This document shows, piece after piece, positions 1 to 8,685 of a DNA stretch of 64,000 nucleotides. Every line of letters begins with the position of its first letter. Position 1 is the stretch's first letter. The stretch comes from Salininema proteolyticum (lineage in GTDB: Bacteria; Actinomycetota; Actinomycetes; Mycobacteriales; Micromonosporaceae), in the NCBI RefSeq assembly GCF_042685645.1, contig NZ_JBHUNX010000001.1:1674001-1738000 (forward strand), written 5' to 3'. A program made the translations under genes and the position numbers. A model generated the notes under the pieces. That model was not told the DNA's origin. It searched no databases and worked only from the letters and a program-made list of their open reading frames with translations.

Positions 1-136
1 GGCTGACGCCCGGAGGGACGGCCGGACCACGGTGATTGGCCGAGCGCGCCCGCATCGGCCTACACTCAAGAGTCGACCTGTAAGAGAACTTCACAGCGCC
101 CTGTATCCAGCGCCTTCTTGAAAGGATGTGCCTCCG

Positions 137-1054
137 GTGCCAGAGACAGCGCCCTTCGGCGCCCGCGTGAACCGCATGTTCGAGAAATACGGACCTCTGT
201 GCGCGGGGATAGACCCCCACTCCTCGACCCTCCAGTCCTGGGGACTCGAGGACGACCCCGAGGGCCTGGAGCGGTTCTCCATGGCCATGGTCGAGGCCGT
301 CGCCGGAGCCGTCGGCTTCGTCAAGCCCCAGTCGGCGTTCTACGAGCGGTTCGGCTCCAAGGGCGTGGCGGTGCTGGAGAAGACCGTCGCCGCCGCCCGC
401 GAGGCGGGCGTCCAGGTCGTCCTGGACGTCAAGCGCGGCGACATCGGCTCGACCATGCAGGCCTACGCCGAGGCCTACCTGGACCCGTCCTCGCCACTGG
501 CGGTCGACGCGATCACCGTCAGCCCCTTCCTGGGCGTGGGCTCGCTCCAGCCGGCCTTCGACCTGGCGCTGGCGCACAACAAGGGCGTCTTCGTCCTCGC
601 CCGCACCTCCAACCCGGAGGGCAAGCGCGTCCAGCTGGCGCGCAAGCGCGACGGGCAGACGGTGGCGCAGGCCGTCATCGACGAGGTCGCCACGCACAAC
701 GGCGACACCGACCCCATGGGCTCCTTCGGAGTGGTGGTCGGAGCGACGATCGGGCCGTGCGTCTCGGCAGACGACGCGCGTTTGAGTGAGTCGACTTACG
801 GCATTACTCACACCTCGGTCAAGCACCGTGACGCGGCGCACGACCTGGCCCACCTCAACGGCCCGATCCTGGTGCCGGGCATGGGCGCCCAGGGCGGCAA
901 GCCCGGTGACCTGGCACGCGTCCTCGGTCCGGCCCGTGACCAGGCGATTCCCACCTATTCCCGGCAGATATCCCGCGAAGGCCCCTCTCCGGCCCGCCTC
1001 CGCGAGGCCGTCACGCGACTCCAGGACGAAGTCCGCAGAGCCACAGGGCAATGA
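137..1054 (+). CDS. pyrF: orotidine 5'-phosphate decarboxylase (type 2)
   Basis: Decarboxylates OMP to UMP, the last step of de novo pyrimidine synthesis, in the cytoplasm. The 305-residue product has the actinobacterial type 2 PyrF opening (PLCAGIDPH) and the catalytic core DVKRGDIGST around residue 100. I chose the GTG at 137 because the purine-rich GAAAGGA at 120-126 lies 10 nt upstream of it. The in-frame GTG at 128 would leave almost no spacing. Next gene downstream is mihF, as in other actinobacteria. A TACACT at 61-66 could be a -10 element, but its -35 is weak. Confidence 0.95.
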   Translation: MPETAPFGARVNRMFEKYGPLCAGIDPHSSTLQSWGLEDDPEGLERFSMAMVEAVAGAVGFVKPQSAFYERFGSKGVAVLEKTVAAAREAGVQVVLDVKRGDIGSTMQAYAEAYLDPSSPLAVDAITVSPFLGVGSLQPAFDLALAHNKGVFVLARTSNPEGKRVQLARKRDGQTVAQAVIDEVATHNGDTDPMGSFGVVVGATIGPCVSADDARLSESTYGITHTSVKHRDAAHDLAHLNGPILVPGMGAQGGKPGDLARVLGPARDQAIPTYSRQISREGPSPARLREAVTRLQDEVRRATGQ

Positions 1055-1446
1055 CCGGGAATTGTTCCCCGAAGGGGGGAAACCCCTCCCCGCGCGTCGA
1101 CGTGTCGCACCGAGGGGTTACAGTTCCCTCGCCGGGTATGCTTCAAGGCAGACCCGTTCCCACCTGCACAGCCGCGAAGGCTTCGCAGGTGGGGGCTCCG
1201 GATTCCGTGCGCGGAGAACCGGTCGGCAATACCGGGCTCTAGCTGGGGTTTCACTGGGATTCTCCGGTCTGAGCTGGGAAATGGGCTGAGAAGTGCCTCG
1301 CATTGGCCGGATAGGCTCGCCAAACTCGGCAAGCAGGTACTATCCTCGGCTAACAACAACGAAAAAGTAACTACACCGTGGTTACGGACCGGATCCCCCG
1401 TCCAGGGGCGGGGGATGAAGACATCGATAGACTGCAAGGAGACCCC
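1055..1446 (+). other. 392-nt gap between pyrF and mihF; probable mihF leader
   Basis: No convincing reading frame lies here. The main object is a hairpin at 1157-1195 with arms 1159-1167 and 1185-1193 (CCCACCTGC/GCAGGTGGG). A smaller stem, GCC/GGC, sits inside its loop at 1171-1181. No T-run follows, so this is either a U-less actinobacterial terminator of pyrF or a structured 5' leader of mihF. The ribosome binding site AAGGAG of mihF is at 1436-1441. Confidence 0.5.
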
Positions 1447-1770
1447 GTGCCGCTCCCTAAACTGACGCCGGAACAACGTCAAGAAGCACTGAAGAAGGCC
1501 GCCGCCGCCCGCAAAGCGCGCGCTGAGCTCAAAGAACAGCTGAAGTCCGGCCAGAAGAGCCTCGAAGAGGTTCTGAAGTCGGCCGCCACGGACGACATCG
1601 CCGGCAAGATGAAGGTCTCGGCCGTTCTGAAGGCCCTCCCTGGCATCGGCGACAAGCGCGCCGTGCAGATCATGGAGAAGCTGAAGATCGCCGACTCCCG
1701 TCGCCTGCGCGGGCTGGGCGAGCACCAGCGCGCCGCCCTTTTGGCCGAGTTCAGCTCCGACAACGCCTAG
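1447..1770 (+). CDS. mihF: integration host factor, actinobacterial type (mIHF)
   Basis: Nucleoid-associated DNA-binding protein, known in mycobacteria and Streptomyces (sIHF) to bend and compact DNA. The 107-residue product has a basic, Lys/Arg/Ala-rich N-terminal helix. A helix-two-turn-helix-like segment follows with the signature LPGIGDKRA (about residues 61-69) and ends in LRGLGEHQRAALL. The GTG at 1447 is preferred over the upstream GTG at 1378 because AAGGAG at 1436-1441 is 5 nt away and the family length is about 105 residues. gmk follows after 20 nt. Confidence 0.95.
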   Translation: MPLPKLTPEQRQEALKKAAAARKARAELKEQLKSGQKSLEEVLKSAATDDIAGKMKVSAVLKALPGIGDKRAVQIMEKLKIADSRRLRGLGEHQRAALLAEFSSDNA

Positions 1771-1790
1771 TATCGGGTAGTAGTTGACCT

Positions 1791-2369
1791 GTGAGCAGCA
1801 TCAACGCCCAGCGTTTGACCGTCTTGGCCGGTCCCTCCGGGGTCGGGAAGGGCAGCGTCAAGGCTCTGATCCAGCAGCACTACCCGTGGGTATGGCTCTC
1901 GGTCAGCGCGACGACGCGGTCCCCCCGGCCCGGTGAGACCGACGGGGTTGACTACCACTTCGTCTCGCACGAGCGATTCGAAGAGATGATCGCTGCCGGG
2001 GAGTTCCTGGAGTGGGCGTCCTTCTCGGGCAACCTCTACGGGACTCCCCGCGGGCCGGTCGAGCGCCAGCTGGAGGCGGGTCTGCCCGCCCTGCTGGAGA
2101 TCGACCTCCAGGGCGCCCGGCAGGTCCGGGTGTCCATGCCCGAGGCCCAGCTGGTATTCCTGGCCCCGCCGAGTTGGGAAGAGCTCGTGCGCCGCCTGAC
2201 CGGCAGGGGGACCGAGGACGCGGCGACCATCGAGCGCCGCCTGAGCGCGGCTCGCGAGGAGCTGACGGCCGAACCTGAGTTCGACCACACAATCGTGAAC
2301 GTCTCTGTTGAACAGGCGGCCACGGAATTGGTAGAATTGCTCGGCTCTCCGGTTAAAGCGGCCCACTAG
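1791..2369 (+). CDS. gmk: guanylate kinase
   Basis: Phosphorylates GMP to GDP with ATP, feeding GTP and dGTP pools. The 192-residue length is typical. The Walker A motif GPSGVGKG is at residues 13-20, followed by the GMP-binding segment SVSATTRSPRPGETDGVDY and later the family block DLQGARQV. It starts with GTG 20 nt after mihF, so the two are probably co-transcribed. The gmk-rpoZ spacer (2370-2465) has a short 6-bp GC stem (2385-2404) but no strong terminator. Confidence 0.96.
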   Translation: MSSINAQRLTVLAGPSGVGKGSVKALIQQHYPWVWLSVSATTRSPRPGETDGVDYHFVSHERFEEMIAAGEFLEWASFSGNLYGTPRGPVERQLEAGLPALLEIDLQGARQVRVSMPEAQLVFLAPPSWEELVRRLTGRGTEDAATIERRLSAAREELTAEPEFDHTIVNVSVEQAATELVELLGSPVKAAH

Positions 2370-2465
2370 AGGCCCGAGTCGAGTCCGCCGCGTCGGTGCG
2401 GCGGTCGTCCGGAGACCAACCGAAGTTCCATCTGCGAACACCTAAATACCTGCGAAGGGAAACAC

Positions 2466-2729
2466 GTGCCTGGGACAGTAGCCGACCCAGTCGGCATCAC
2501 GAACCCGCCGATCGACGAACTGCTCGATCGCACCCAGTCGAAGTACCAGCTGGTCATCTACGCCGCCAAACGCGCCCGCCAGATCAACGCCTACTACTCC
2601 CAGCTGGGAGAGGGCCTTCTGGAGTACGTCGGTCCGCTGGTGGAGACCACGCCGGAGGAGAAGCCGCTGTCGATCGCCCTGCGCGAGTACGACAAGGGAC
2701 TCCTCGAGACCCGCAAAACCGAGGGTTAG
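2466..2729 (+). CDS. rpoZ: RNA polymerase omega subunit
   Basis: Small subunit that binds beta' and helps assemble RNA polymerase. The 87 residues contain the conserved omega core: NPPIDELLDRTQSKYQLVIY, AAKRARQIN and a C-terminal KPLSIALREY block. GTG start at 2466 with GAAGGGA just upstream. Position between gmk and coaBC is standard. A strong hairpin follows the stop. Confidence 0.96.
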   Translation: MPGTVADPVGITNPPIDELLDRTQSKYQLVIYAAKRARQINAYYSQLGEGLLEYVGPLVETTPEEKPLSIALREYDKGLLETRKTEG

Positions 2730-2747
2730 GGTCTGACAGACTCGAAC

Positions 2748-2782
2748 GGGGCCCGGCCGCAGTGCACTCTGCGCCGGGCCCC
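2748..2782 (+). terminator. hairpin terminator after rpoZ
   Basis: Perfect 10-bp GC stem, GGGGCCCGGC (2748-2757) with GCCGGGCCCC (2773-2782), and a 15-nt loop. It starts 18 nt after the rpoZ stop. No clear T-run follows, as is usual in high-GC actinobacteria. Confidence 0.75.
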
Positions 2783-2821
2783 GCTCACGTATACGCCGTT
2801 TTTCGAGAAGGGTTGGGCTCC

Positions 2822-4015
2822 GTGCGCATCGTCCTGGGGATCAGCGGCGGCATCGCCGCCTACAAGTCGGCCATCCTGCTGCGGCTGCTCAAGGAGGCCG
2901 GCCACGACGTGGTCCCGGTTCCCACGGCCTCGGCCCTGAACTTCGTCGGCCGCGCGACCTGGGAGGCCCTCTCCGGGCACCCGGTGACCAGCGAGGTCTT
3001 CGAGGACGTCGACGAGGTCCGCCACGTCAAGCTGGGCCGCGAGGCCGACCTGGTGGCGGTCGCCCCCGCGACGGCCGACCTGCTCTCCCGCGCCGCGACC
3101 GGCCGCGCCGACGACCTGCTGACCTCGACGCTCCTCACCGCCACGTGCCCGGTCGTCTACGCCCCCGCCATGCACACCGAGATGTGGGAGAACGCCGCCA
3201 CCCGCGCCAACGTCGCCACGCTGCGCGAGCGCGGAGCCCATGTCGTCGAGCCCGCCGTCGGGCGCCTGACCGGCAAGGACACCGGCGCGGGCCGCCTGCC
3301 CGAACCGGAGGAGCTCTTCACCCTCCTCAAGGCCTACACGCACGGGCCGCCGGCGGACCTGTCCGGATACCGGATCGTCGTCTCGGCCGGCGGGACCCGG
3401 GAGTCGATCGACCCCGTCCGCTTCATAGGCAACCACTCCTCGGGCAAGCAGGGCGCGGCCATCGCCGCCGCCGCTGCCGCCGCGGGGGCCGACGTCCACC
3501 TCATCGGGGCGCACATGTCGACTCCCGTCCCCGCCGGGGTCTCCTTCGAGCGGGTGAACACGACCGTCGAGCTGCTGGAGGCGAGCGCCCGGGCCTTCCC
3601 CGACGCCGACGCCGCCGTCCTCGCCGCCGCCCCGGCCGACTTCCGCGCGGACTTCTCCGAGCGCAAGATCAAGCGGACGGGTGACACGCTCGACCTGGAA
3701 CTCCACCCGAACCCCGACATCGCGGCCGCTCTCGGCGAGGCGAAGAGGCCCGGCCAGGTGCTGGTGGTCTTCGCCGCCGAGACCGACGACGGCCTGGCCA
3801 ACGCCCAGAAGAAGCTCGCGAAGAAGAACGCCGACCTGGCCGTGTACAACGACGTCTCCGCCGGGCGCGTCTTCGGCTCGGACCGCAACGCCGTGAGCCT
3901 GCTGGACGCCGGGGGAGTGGTCGCCGAGCTCGCGGAGTCGGACAAGGACGCCGTCGCCCACGCCCTGATCGGCCACATCGCGGAACGCCTCGTCCCAGAT
4001 GGTGAACGCGACTGA
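2822..4015 (+). CDS. coaBC: bifunctional phosphopantothenoylcysteine decarboxylase/phosphopantothenate-cysteine ligase
   Basis: Two steps of coenzyme A synthesis in one 397-residue flavoprotein. The N-terminal CoaC half shows LGISGGIAAYKS at the FMN site and the PAMHTEMW motif near residue 116. The C-terminal CoaB half begins around residue 183 with SAGGTRESIDPVRFIGNHSSGKQG. The flap region reads GRLTGKDTGAGRL, without the cysteine of the E. coli flap, as I recall for mycobacterial CoaBC. GTG at 2822 is the first start that begins cleanly at the FMN fold. Confidence 0.96.
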   Translation: MRIVLGISGGIAAYKSAILLRLLKEAGHDVVPVPTASALNFVGRATWEALSGHPVTSEVFEDVDEVRHVKLGREADLVAVAPATADLLSRAATGRADDLLTSTLLTATCPVVYAPAMHTEMWENAATRANVATLRERGAHVVEPAVGRLTGKDTGAGRLPEPEELFTLLKAYTHGPPADLSGYRIVVSAGGTRESIDPVRFIGNHSSGKQGAAIAAAAAAAGADVHLIGAHMSTPVPAGVSFERVNTTVELLEASARAFPDADAAVLAAAPADFRADFSERKIKRTGDTLDLELHPNPDIAAALGEAKRPGQVLVVFAAETDDGLANAQKKLAKKNADLAVYNDVSAGRVFGSDRNAVSLLDAGGVVAELAESDKDAVAHALIGHIAERLVPDGERD

Positions 4016-4038
4016 CATCGCATCCGGGCGTGTGGGAA

Positions 4039-4068
4039 TTGGGTGACACGATATTCGTGCCCTAAAAT
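4039..4068 (+). promoter_or_regulatory. candidate metK promoter
   Basis: TTGGGT (4039-4044), an 18-nt spacer and TAAAAT (4063-4068) fit a weak sigma-70-type promoter. The spacer holds a CACGA/TCGTG inverted repeat (4047-4059). It could be an operator or the end of the coaBC transcript. Confidence 0.35.
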
Positions 4069-4153
4069 GGAAATCTGCACGCGCGGCTACGGTCGCGCCA
4101 CCGCACGTCCCCGACCCGACGAGGGGTCGACTACTGCACGATTGAGGAGCACC

Positions 4154-5350
4154 GTGGCACGTCGCCTATTCACCTCCGAGTCGGTCACCGAAGGCCACCC
4201 GGACAAGATCGCCGACCAGATCTCCGACGGGGTCCTGGACGCCCTGCTGACGGAGGACCCCGCCAGCCGCGTGGCCGTCGAGACCCTGATCACCACCGGC
4301 CAGGTCCACGTGGCGGGCGAGGTGACGACCGCGGCCTACGCCGACGTCGCCGCCATCGTCCGCGACACGATCCTCCGCATCGGCTACGACTCCTCCAAGA
4401 AGGGCTTCGACGGCGCCTCCTGCGGCGTGTCGGTCTCGATCGGGAGCCAGTCGCCCGACATCGCCCAGGGCGTGGACAAGGCCTACGAGTCCCGCCAGGA
4501 CGCCGCGGCCCACGACGAGCTGGACCTGCAGGGCGCGGGGGACCAGGGCCTCATGTTCGGCTACGCCTGCCGCGAGACGCCGGAGCTGATGCCCCTGCCC
4601 ATCGCGCTGTCGCACCGCCTGTCCCAGCGTCTGACCCAGGTCCGCAAGGAGGGCGTTGTGCCCTACCTGCGCCCGGACGGCAAGACCCAGGTGACGGTGG
4701 AGTACGAGGGGCAGCGGCCGGTCCGCCTGGACACCGTCGTGGTCTCCTCGCAGCACGCTCCGGACATCTCCCTGGAGACCCTCATGACGCCCGACATCGC
4801 CGAGCACGTCATCGCTCCGGTGGTCGAGGGCCTCGAACTGGACATCAGCGACTACAACCTCCTGGTCAACCCGACCGGCCGCTTCGAGATCGGCGGGCCG
4901 ATGGGCGACGCGGGCCTGACCGGGCGCAAGATCATCGTCGACACCTACGGCGGCTACGCCCGCCACGGCGGCGGCGCCTTCTCGGGCAAGGACCCGTCGA
5001 AGGTGGACCGCTCGGCGACCTACGCGGCCCGCTGGGTGGCCAAGAACGTGGTGGCGGCCGGACTGGCCGAACGCTGCGAGATCCAGGTGGCCTACGCGAT
5101 CGGCAAGGCCGCTCCGGTGAGCCTTGCGGTGGACACGCAGGGCACCGCCGCGGTCGACCCGGCGCGCATCGAGACGGCCATCCGCGAGGTCTTCGACCTG
5201 CGCCCCGCCGCGATCATCCGGGACCTGAACCTCGTGCGCCCGATCTACTCGAAGACCGCCGCCTACGGGCACTTCGGCCGCGAGCTGCCGGAGTTCACGT
5301 GGGAGTCGACCGACCGCGCGGCGGCGCTGAAGTCCGCCGTCGGCGAGTAG
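4154..5350 (+). CDS. metK: S-adenosylmethionine synthetase
   Basis: Makes SAM from methionine and ATP. The 398-residue protein starts MARRLFTSESVTEGHPDKIADQ, the classic N-terminal ATP-binding block. It carries GAGDQGLMFGYA (about residue 126) and the late signature GGGAFSGKDPSKVDRS. The GTG at 4154 has GAGGAGC (4144-4150) just upstream and gives the family length; an upstream in-frame ATG at 4043 would add 37 unrelated residues. A very strong terminator follows. Confidence 0.97.
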   Translation: MARRLFTSESVTEGHPDKIADQISDGVLDALLTEDPASRVAVETLITTGQVHVAGEVTTAAYADVAAIVRDTILRIGYDSSKKGFDGASCGVSVSIGSQSPDIAQGVDKAYESRQDAAAHDELDLQGAGDQGLMFGYACRETPELMPLPIALSHRLSQRLTQVRKEGVVPYLRPDGKTQVTVEYEGQRPVRLDTVVVSSQHAPDISLETLMTPDIAEHVIAPVVEGLELDISDYNLLVNPTGRFEIGGPMGDAGLTGRKIIVDTYGGYARHGGGAFSGKDPSKVDRSATYAARWVAKNVVAAGLAERCEIQVAYAIGKAAPVSLAVDTQGTAAVDPARIETAIREVFDLRPAAIIRDLNLVRPIYSKTAAYGHFGRELPEFTWESTDRAAALKSAVGE

Positions 5351-5367
5351 GCCGCCGCAACGCGTCA

Positions 5368-5408
5368 CGGTGAAGCCGCCGACGACTCGGTCGTCGGCGG
5401 CTTCACCG
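5368..5408 (+). terminator. terminator after metK
   Basis: Perfect 18-bp inverted repeat, arms 5368-5385 and 5391-5408, with a 5-nt loop, 18 nt after the metK stop. It isolates metK from priA. Confidence 0.85.
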
Positions 5409-5510
5409 TGCCCGCAGGCGGTTCCGTCCCCGGGGCCGGCGGGGGTGAGCCGGGCGGAACGAGGCGGGCGAGGCCCGGCCGGAGTCGGCGGGTCGTGGTT
5501 ACATGGACCG

Positions 5511-7502
5511 GTGGACGCCTCGCTGTTCGACTCCCTCGACCCCGCCGGATCCCTGTCCAGGGCGCAGGGTTTCTTCGCCGTGGTCGCGGTGAACAAGCCG
5601 CTGCCCCACCTGGACTACCTCTTCGACTACAAGGTCCCCGACCGGCTCCGTCCGGAGATCTCGGTCGGCTCGCTGGTCCGCGTCCCGTTCAAGAACGAGA
5701 CCGTCTCCGGCTTCGTCGTGGACCTGAAGGGCGAGTCGGACTATTCCGGGGCCTTCCAGTCGGTCGCCAAGGTCCTCTCGGTCGAGCCGCTGCTCGATGA
5801 GAGGGTCTACGAGCTGGCCAAGGCCGTCGCCCGGAGGTATGTCGGCACGCTGGCGGACGTCCTGCAGCTGGCCGTGCCGGTCGGCGACCGGCGCAAGTCT
5901 CTGGAGCGCACGGAGATCCCCGCCGCCCCGCGGGTCGAGGCTCCGGAGCGGACCGGGTTCGGCCGCTACACCGCCGGAGAGGCCTTCGTCCGGGCGCTGG
6001 GAGAGGGCAAGGCTCCCCGCGTCGTGTGGAACGCGCTGCCCGGCGAGGACTGGGCGGCCCGCTTCGCCGAGGCCGCCGCGATCGTCGCCTCGCGCGGACA
6101 GGGCGCCCTCCTGGCGGTGCCCGACAATACCGACCTGGGCCTCCTCGACGGCGCTCTCACCCGCGTCCTGGGGGAGGACCGCCACGTCCTCCTGACGGCG
6201 CTGGCGGGCCCCTCGGCGCGCTACCGCTCGTTCCTGGCCGCCAAGCGCGGGAAGGTCCTCGTCGCCGCCGGAACCCGCGCGGCCGTGTTCGCCCCGGTCC
6301 GGAACCTCGGGCTGGTGGCCCTCTGGGACGACGGGGACGAGTCGTACGCGGAGAGGCACGCGCCTTATCCGCACAGCAGGGAGGTCCTGCTGACGCGAGC
6401 GGCCCGGGAGGAGTGCGCGGTGCTGGTCGGAGGCTACGCCCGCACCGCCCAGGCGCAGCTGCTGGTGGAGTCCGGTTGGGCTCACGACATGGTCCCCGCG
6501 CGGGGGCCCCTGCGCGAGGCGCTGCCCCATATCGCCCCGACGGGCGACGACTCCGACCTGGCCCGCGACACCTCGAACGCCCAGGCGCGCCTCCCGACCG
6601 CCGCGCTGCAGGCGATGCGGGAGTCGTTGGCCGACGGCGCGCCGGTCCTGGTCCAGGTGCCGCGCCTGGGCTACCTGCCCGCGGTGGCGTGCGCGAAGTG
6701 CCACCGTCGGCAGTGGTGCTCCGGGTGCGGGGGGCCGCTGAGGCTGCCCGGCCGGGGGAGGATCCTGGCGTGCGGATGGTGCGGGCACCAGGAGTCGCGG
6801 TGGGCGTGCGGCGACTGCGGTTCGACGGAGATCCGTGCGAGCGTCCGGGGCACCGACCGCACCGCCGACGAACTGCGCCTGGCCTTCCCCCGCACGGAGG
6901 TGCGCGTCTCCACGGGCGAGGAGAGGCTGGAGGCGGCGGAGGACGGCATCGTCATCGCCACGCCGGGCGTGGAGCCCCCCGCTCCGCACGGCTACGGCGC
7001 CGTCGTCCTCATCGACACGTGGGCGCAGTTGACGCGCGCCGACCTCAACGCGCAGGAGGAGGCGTTGCGGCGCTGGATGAACGCCGCGTCGCTGGCCCGC
7101 TCGGACGGGCGGGTCGTGGTGGCCGCCGACGGCGCCATGCGCCCGGTGCAGGCGCTGTTGCGCTGGGACGCGCGGTGGTTCGCGGCGAGGGAGTGCGAAG
7201 AGCGGCGGGAGCTGCGCTTCCCGCCCGTCACGCGCATGATCGCGCTGGAGGGGCCGAACGGGGAGCCGGACAGGGTCGCCGACGACGTCGTCCGCGCCTG
7301 CGGGGACGTGGAGGTCCTCGGTCCCCTGCCCTTGGACGAGAAGTCGGAGAGGGTTCTGCTGCGCCTGGAGAAGCGGCGCACCGGAGCGGTCGTCGACGCT
7401 CTCGCGGAGGTGGTCTCGCGGCGGTCGCAGCCGAGGTCGCGCCGGGCGGAGGCCAGGGCGGAGATCGTCAAGGTGGTCGTCGATCCGCGCCGGATCGCCT
7501 AG
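5511..7502 (+). CDS. priA: probable primosomal protein N' (PriA), helicase motifs degenerate
   Basis: Replication-restart protein of 663 residues. The N-terminal DNA-binding part (LDYLFDYKVP, VGSLVRVPF) and the paired zinc clusters CAKC, CSGCGG, CGWCG and CGDCG (about residues 390-440) are intact. Walker A (GxxGSGKT in E. coli PriA) is absent, and the DEAH-box position reads WDDGDES. Loss of both motifs is known for actinobacterial PriA, so it is probably not an active helicase. The start is uncertain: GTG at 5511 fits the domain limits, but its ribosome binding site is weak. Confidence 0.85.
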   Translation: MDASLFDSLDPAGSLSRAQGFFAVVAVNKPLPHLDYLFDYKVPDRLRPEISVGSLVRVPFKNETVSGFVVDLKGESDYSGAFQSVAKVLSVEPLLDERVYELAKAVARRYVGTLADVLQLAVPVGDRRKSLERTEIPAAPRVEAPERTGFGRYTAGEAFVRALGEGKAPRVVWNALPGEDWAARFAEAAAIVASRGQGALLAVPDNTDLGLLDGALTRVLGEDRHVLLTALAGPSARYRSFLAAKRGKVLVAAGTRAAVFAPVRNLGLVALWDDGDESYAERHAPYPHSREVLLTRAAREECAVLVGGYARTAQAQLLVESGWAHDMVPARGPLREALPHIAPTGDDSDLARDTSNAQARLPTAALQAMRESLADGAPVLVQVPRLGYLPAVACAKCHRRQWCSGCGGPLRLPGRGRILACGWCGHQESRWACGDCGSTEIRASVRGTDRTADELRLAFPRTEVRVSTGEERLEAAEDGIVIATPGVEPPAPHGYGAVVLIDTWAQLTRADLNAQEEALRRWMNAASLARSDGRVVVAADGAMRPVQALLRWDARWFAARECEERRELRFPPVTRMIALEGPNGEPDRVADDVVRACGDVEVLGPLPLDEKSERVLLRLEKRRTGAVVDALAEVVSRRSQPRSRRAEARAEIVKVVVDPRRIA

Positions 7503-7608
7503 GCGCGCCTCTATTCCCGGATGAGGTGATCGTCTCGTGCGGGAAGGTGCGGGCACTGTTCTCCGTTGAACTCGGACACACAGGTACCGACCCGGAAAGG
7601 TGATCCCG

Positions 7609-8622
7609 ATGTCCGTCTCCGCCAAAGAAGTCCACCTGGTCTCCCGCCCCGTCGGAGAACCCGTCCCCGAGGACTTCGCCCTCGTGGACACAGCTCTGGG
7701 TTCCCCGGCGGACGGGCAGTTGCTGGTGCGCAACGACTACCTCTCCGTCGACCCGTACATGCGCGGCCGGATGGACGAGGGCGACTCCTACGTGCCCGCT
7801 TACGATCTCGGCGCGGTCATGGACGGCGGCGCGGTCGGGACGGTCGTCGAGTCGGCCTCGGACGAGGTCCCGGTGGGGTCCACCGTGGCGCACCGGGCCG
7901 GCTGGCGCACCCACGCGCTGCTCCCGGCCGGGGCCGTGGAGGTCGTCGACACCGAAGAGTTCGGTTCCGCGATCTACCTGGGCCAGTTCGGGCCCACCGG
8001 GCTGACGGCCTACGCGGCCCTCAAGTACACCGCCGGGGTCGGCGAGGGCGACACGGTCTTCATCTCGGGTGCGGGCGGCGCCGTGGGGAGCGCCGCGGCG
8101 GCGATCGCGAGGGAGTTGGGCGCCTCCAAGGTCATCGGAACGGCCGGAGGCCCCGAGAAGGCCGCGCGTCTGACCGGAGAGCTCGGTTACGACGTCGGCA
8201 TCGACTACCGCGCCGGCGACGTGGAGAAGGAACTGCGCGAAGCCGCTCCGGACGGGATCGACGTCTATCTCGACAATGTCGGCGGAGACCAGCTGCGCGC
8301 GGCCATCGAGGTCCTCAACGACCACGGGCGCATCGCGGGAGTCGGGGCCGTCTCGCAGTACAACGCCACCGAACCCGTCCCCGGCCCGGACAACCTCTAC
8401 CAGATCGTGATCAAGAGGCTGGACTTCCAGGGAGTCATGGTGCTCGACCATCTGGACAAGATGGGCGAGTACCGCCGGTTCGCCGCCGACCTGGTGCGCG
8501 AGGGGAAGCTCGCCCGGACGGAGACGTTCGTCGACGGGGTGGAGAACGCCGTGGACGGATTCCTGTCGATGATGCGCGGCGGCAACACCGGCAAGATGGT
8601 CGTCCGACTCACCGGGGACTAG
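7609..8622 (+). CDS. NADP-dependent oxidoreductase, medium-chain (zinc-free) family
   Basis: A 337-residue MDR-superfamily enzyme resembling curcumin/prostaglandin reductases and LTB4 12-hydroxydehydrogenase, which reduce alkenal/one double bonds. Family marks are YLSVDPYMRGRM near residue 45, GPTGLTAYAAL near 130 and the cofactor loop ISGAGGAVGSAA near 150, with DVYLDNVGG further on. No structural zinc cysteines are present. ATG at 7609 has GGAAAGG (7594-7600) at good spacing. The natural substrate cannot be read from sequence. It converges on a TetR gene with a bidirectional hairpin between. Confidence 0.88.
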   Translation: MSVSAKEVHLVSRPVGEPVPEDFALVDTALGSPADGQLLVRNDYLSVDPYMRGRMDEGDSYVPAYDLGAVMDGGAVGTVVESASDEVPVGSTVAHRAGWRTHALLPAGAVEVVDTEEFGSAIYLGQFGPTGLTAYAALKYTAGVGEGDTVFISGAGGAVGSAAAAIARELGASKVIGTAGGPEKAARLTGELGYDVGIDYRAGDVEKELREAAPDGIDVYLDNVGGDQLRAAIEVLNDHGRIAGVGAVSQYNATEPVPGPDNLYQIVIKRLDFQGVMVLDHLDKMGEYRRFAADLVREGKLARTETFVDGVENAVDGFLSMMRGGNTGKMVVRLTGD

Positions 8623-8657
8623 CGGCCGCGGGCCCGATGCGGTGCCGCGACCAGGAT

Positions 8658-8680
8658 CCGCCGCCCGTCTCGGGCGGCGG
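8658..8680. terminator. bidirectional terminator hairpin
   Basis: CCGCCGCCCG (8658-8667), TCT loop, CGGGCGGCGG (8671-8680) lies between convergent genes ending at 8622 and 8686. Confidence 0.7.
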
Positions 8681-8685
8681 CCGCT

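Noticed and set aside
4016..4153. SAM riboswitch in the metK leader
   Set aside because: The 138-nt leader lacks the conserved core of known SAM aptamers; only a short inverted repeat is visible.
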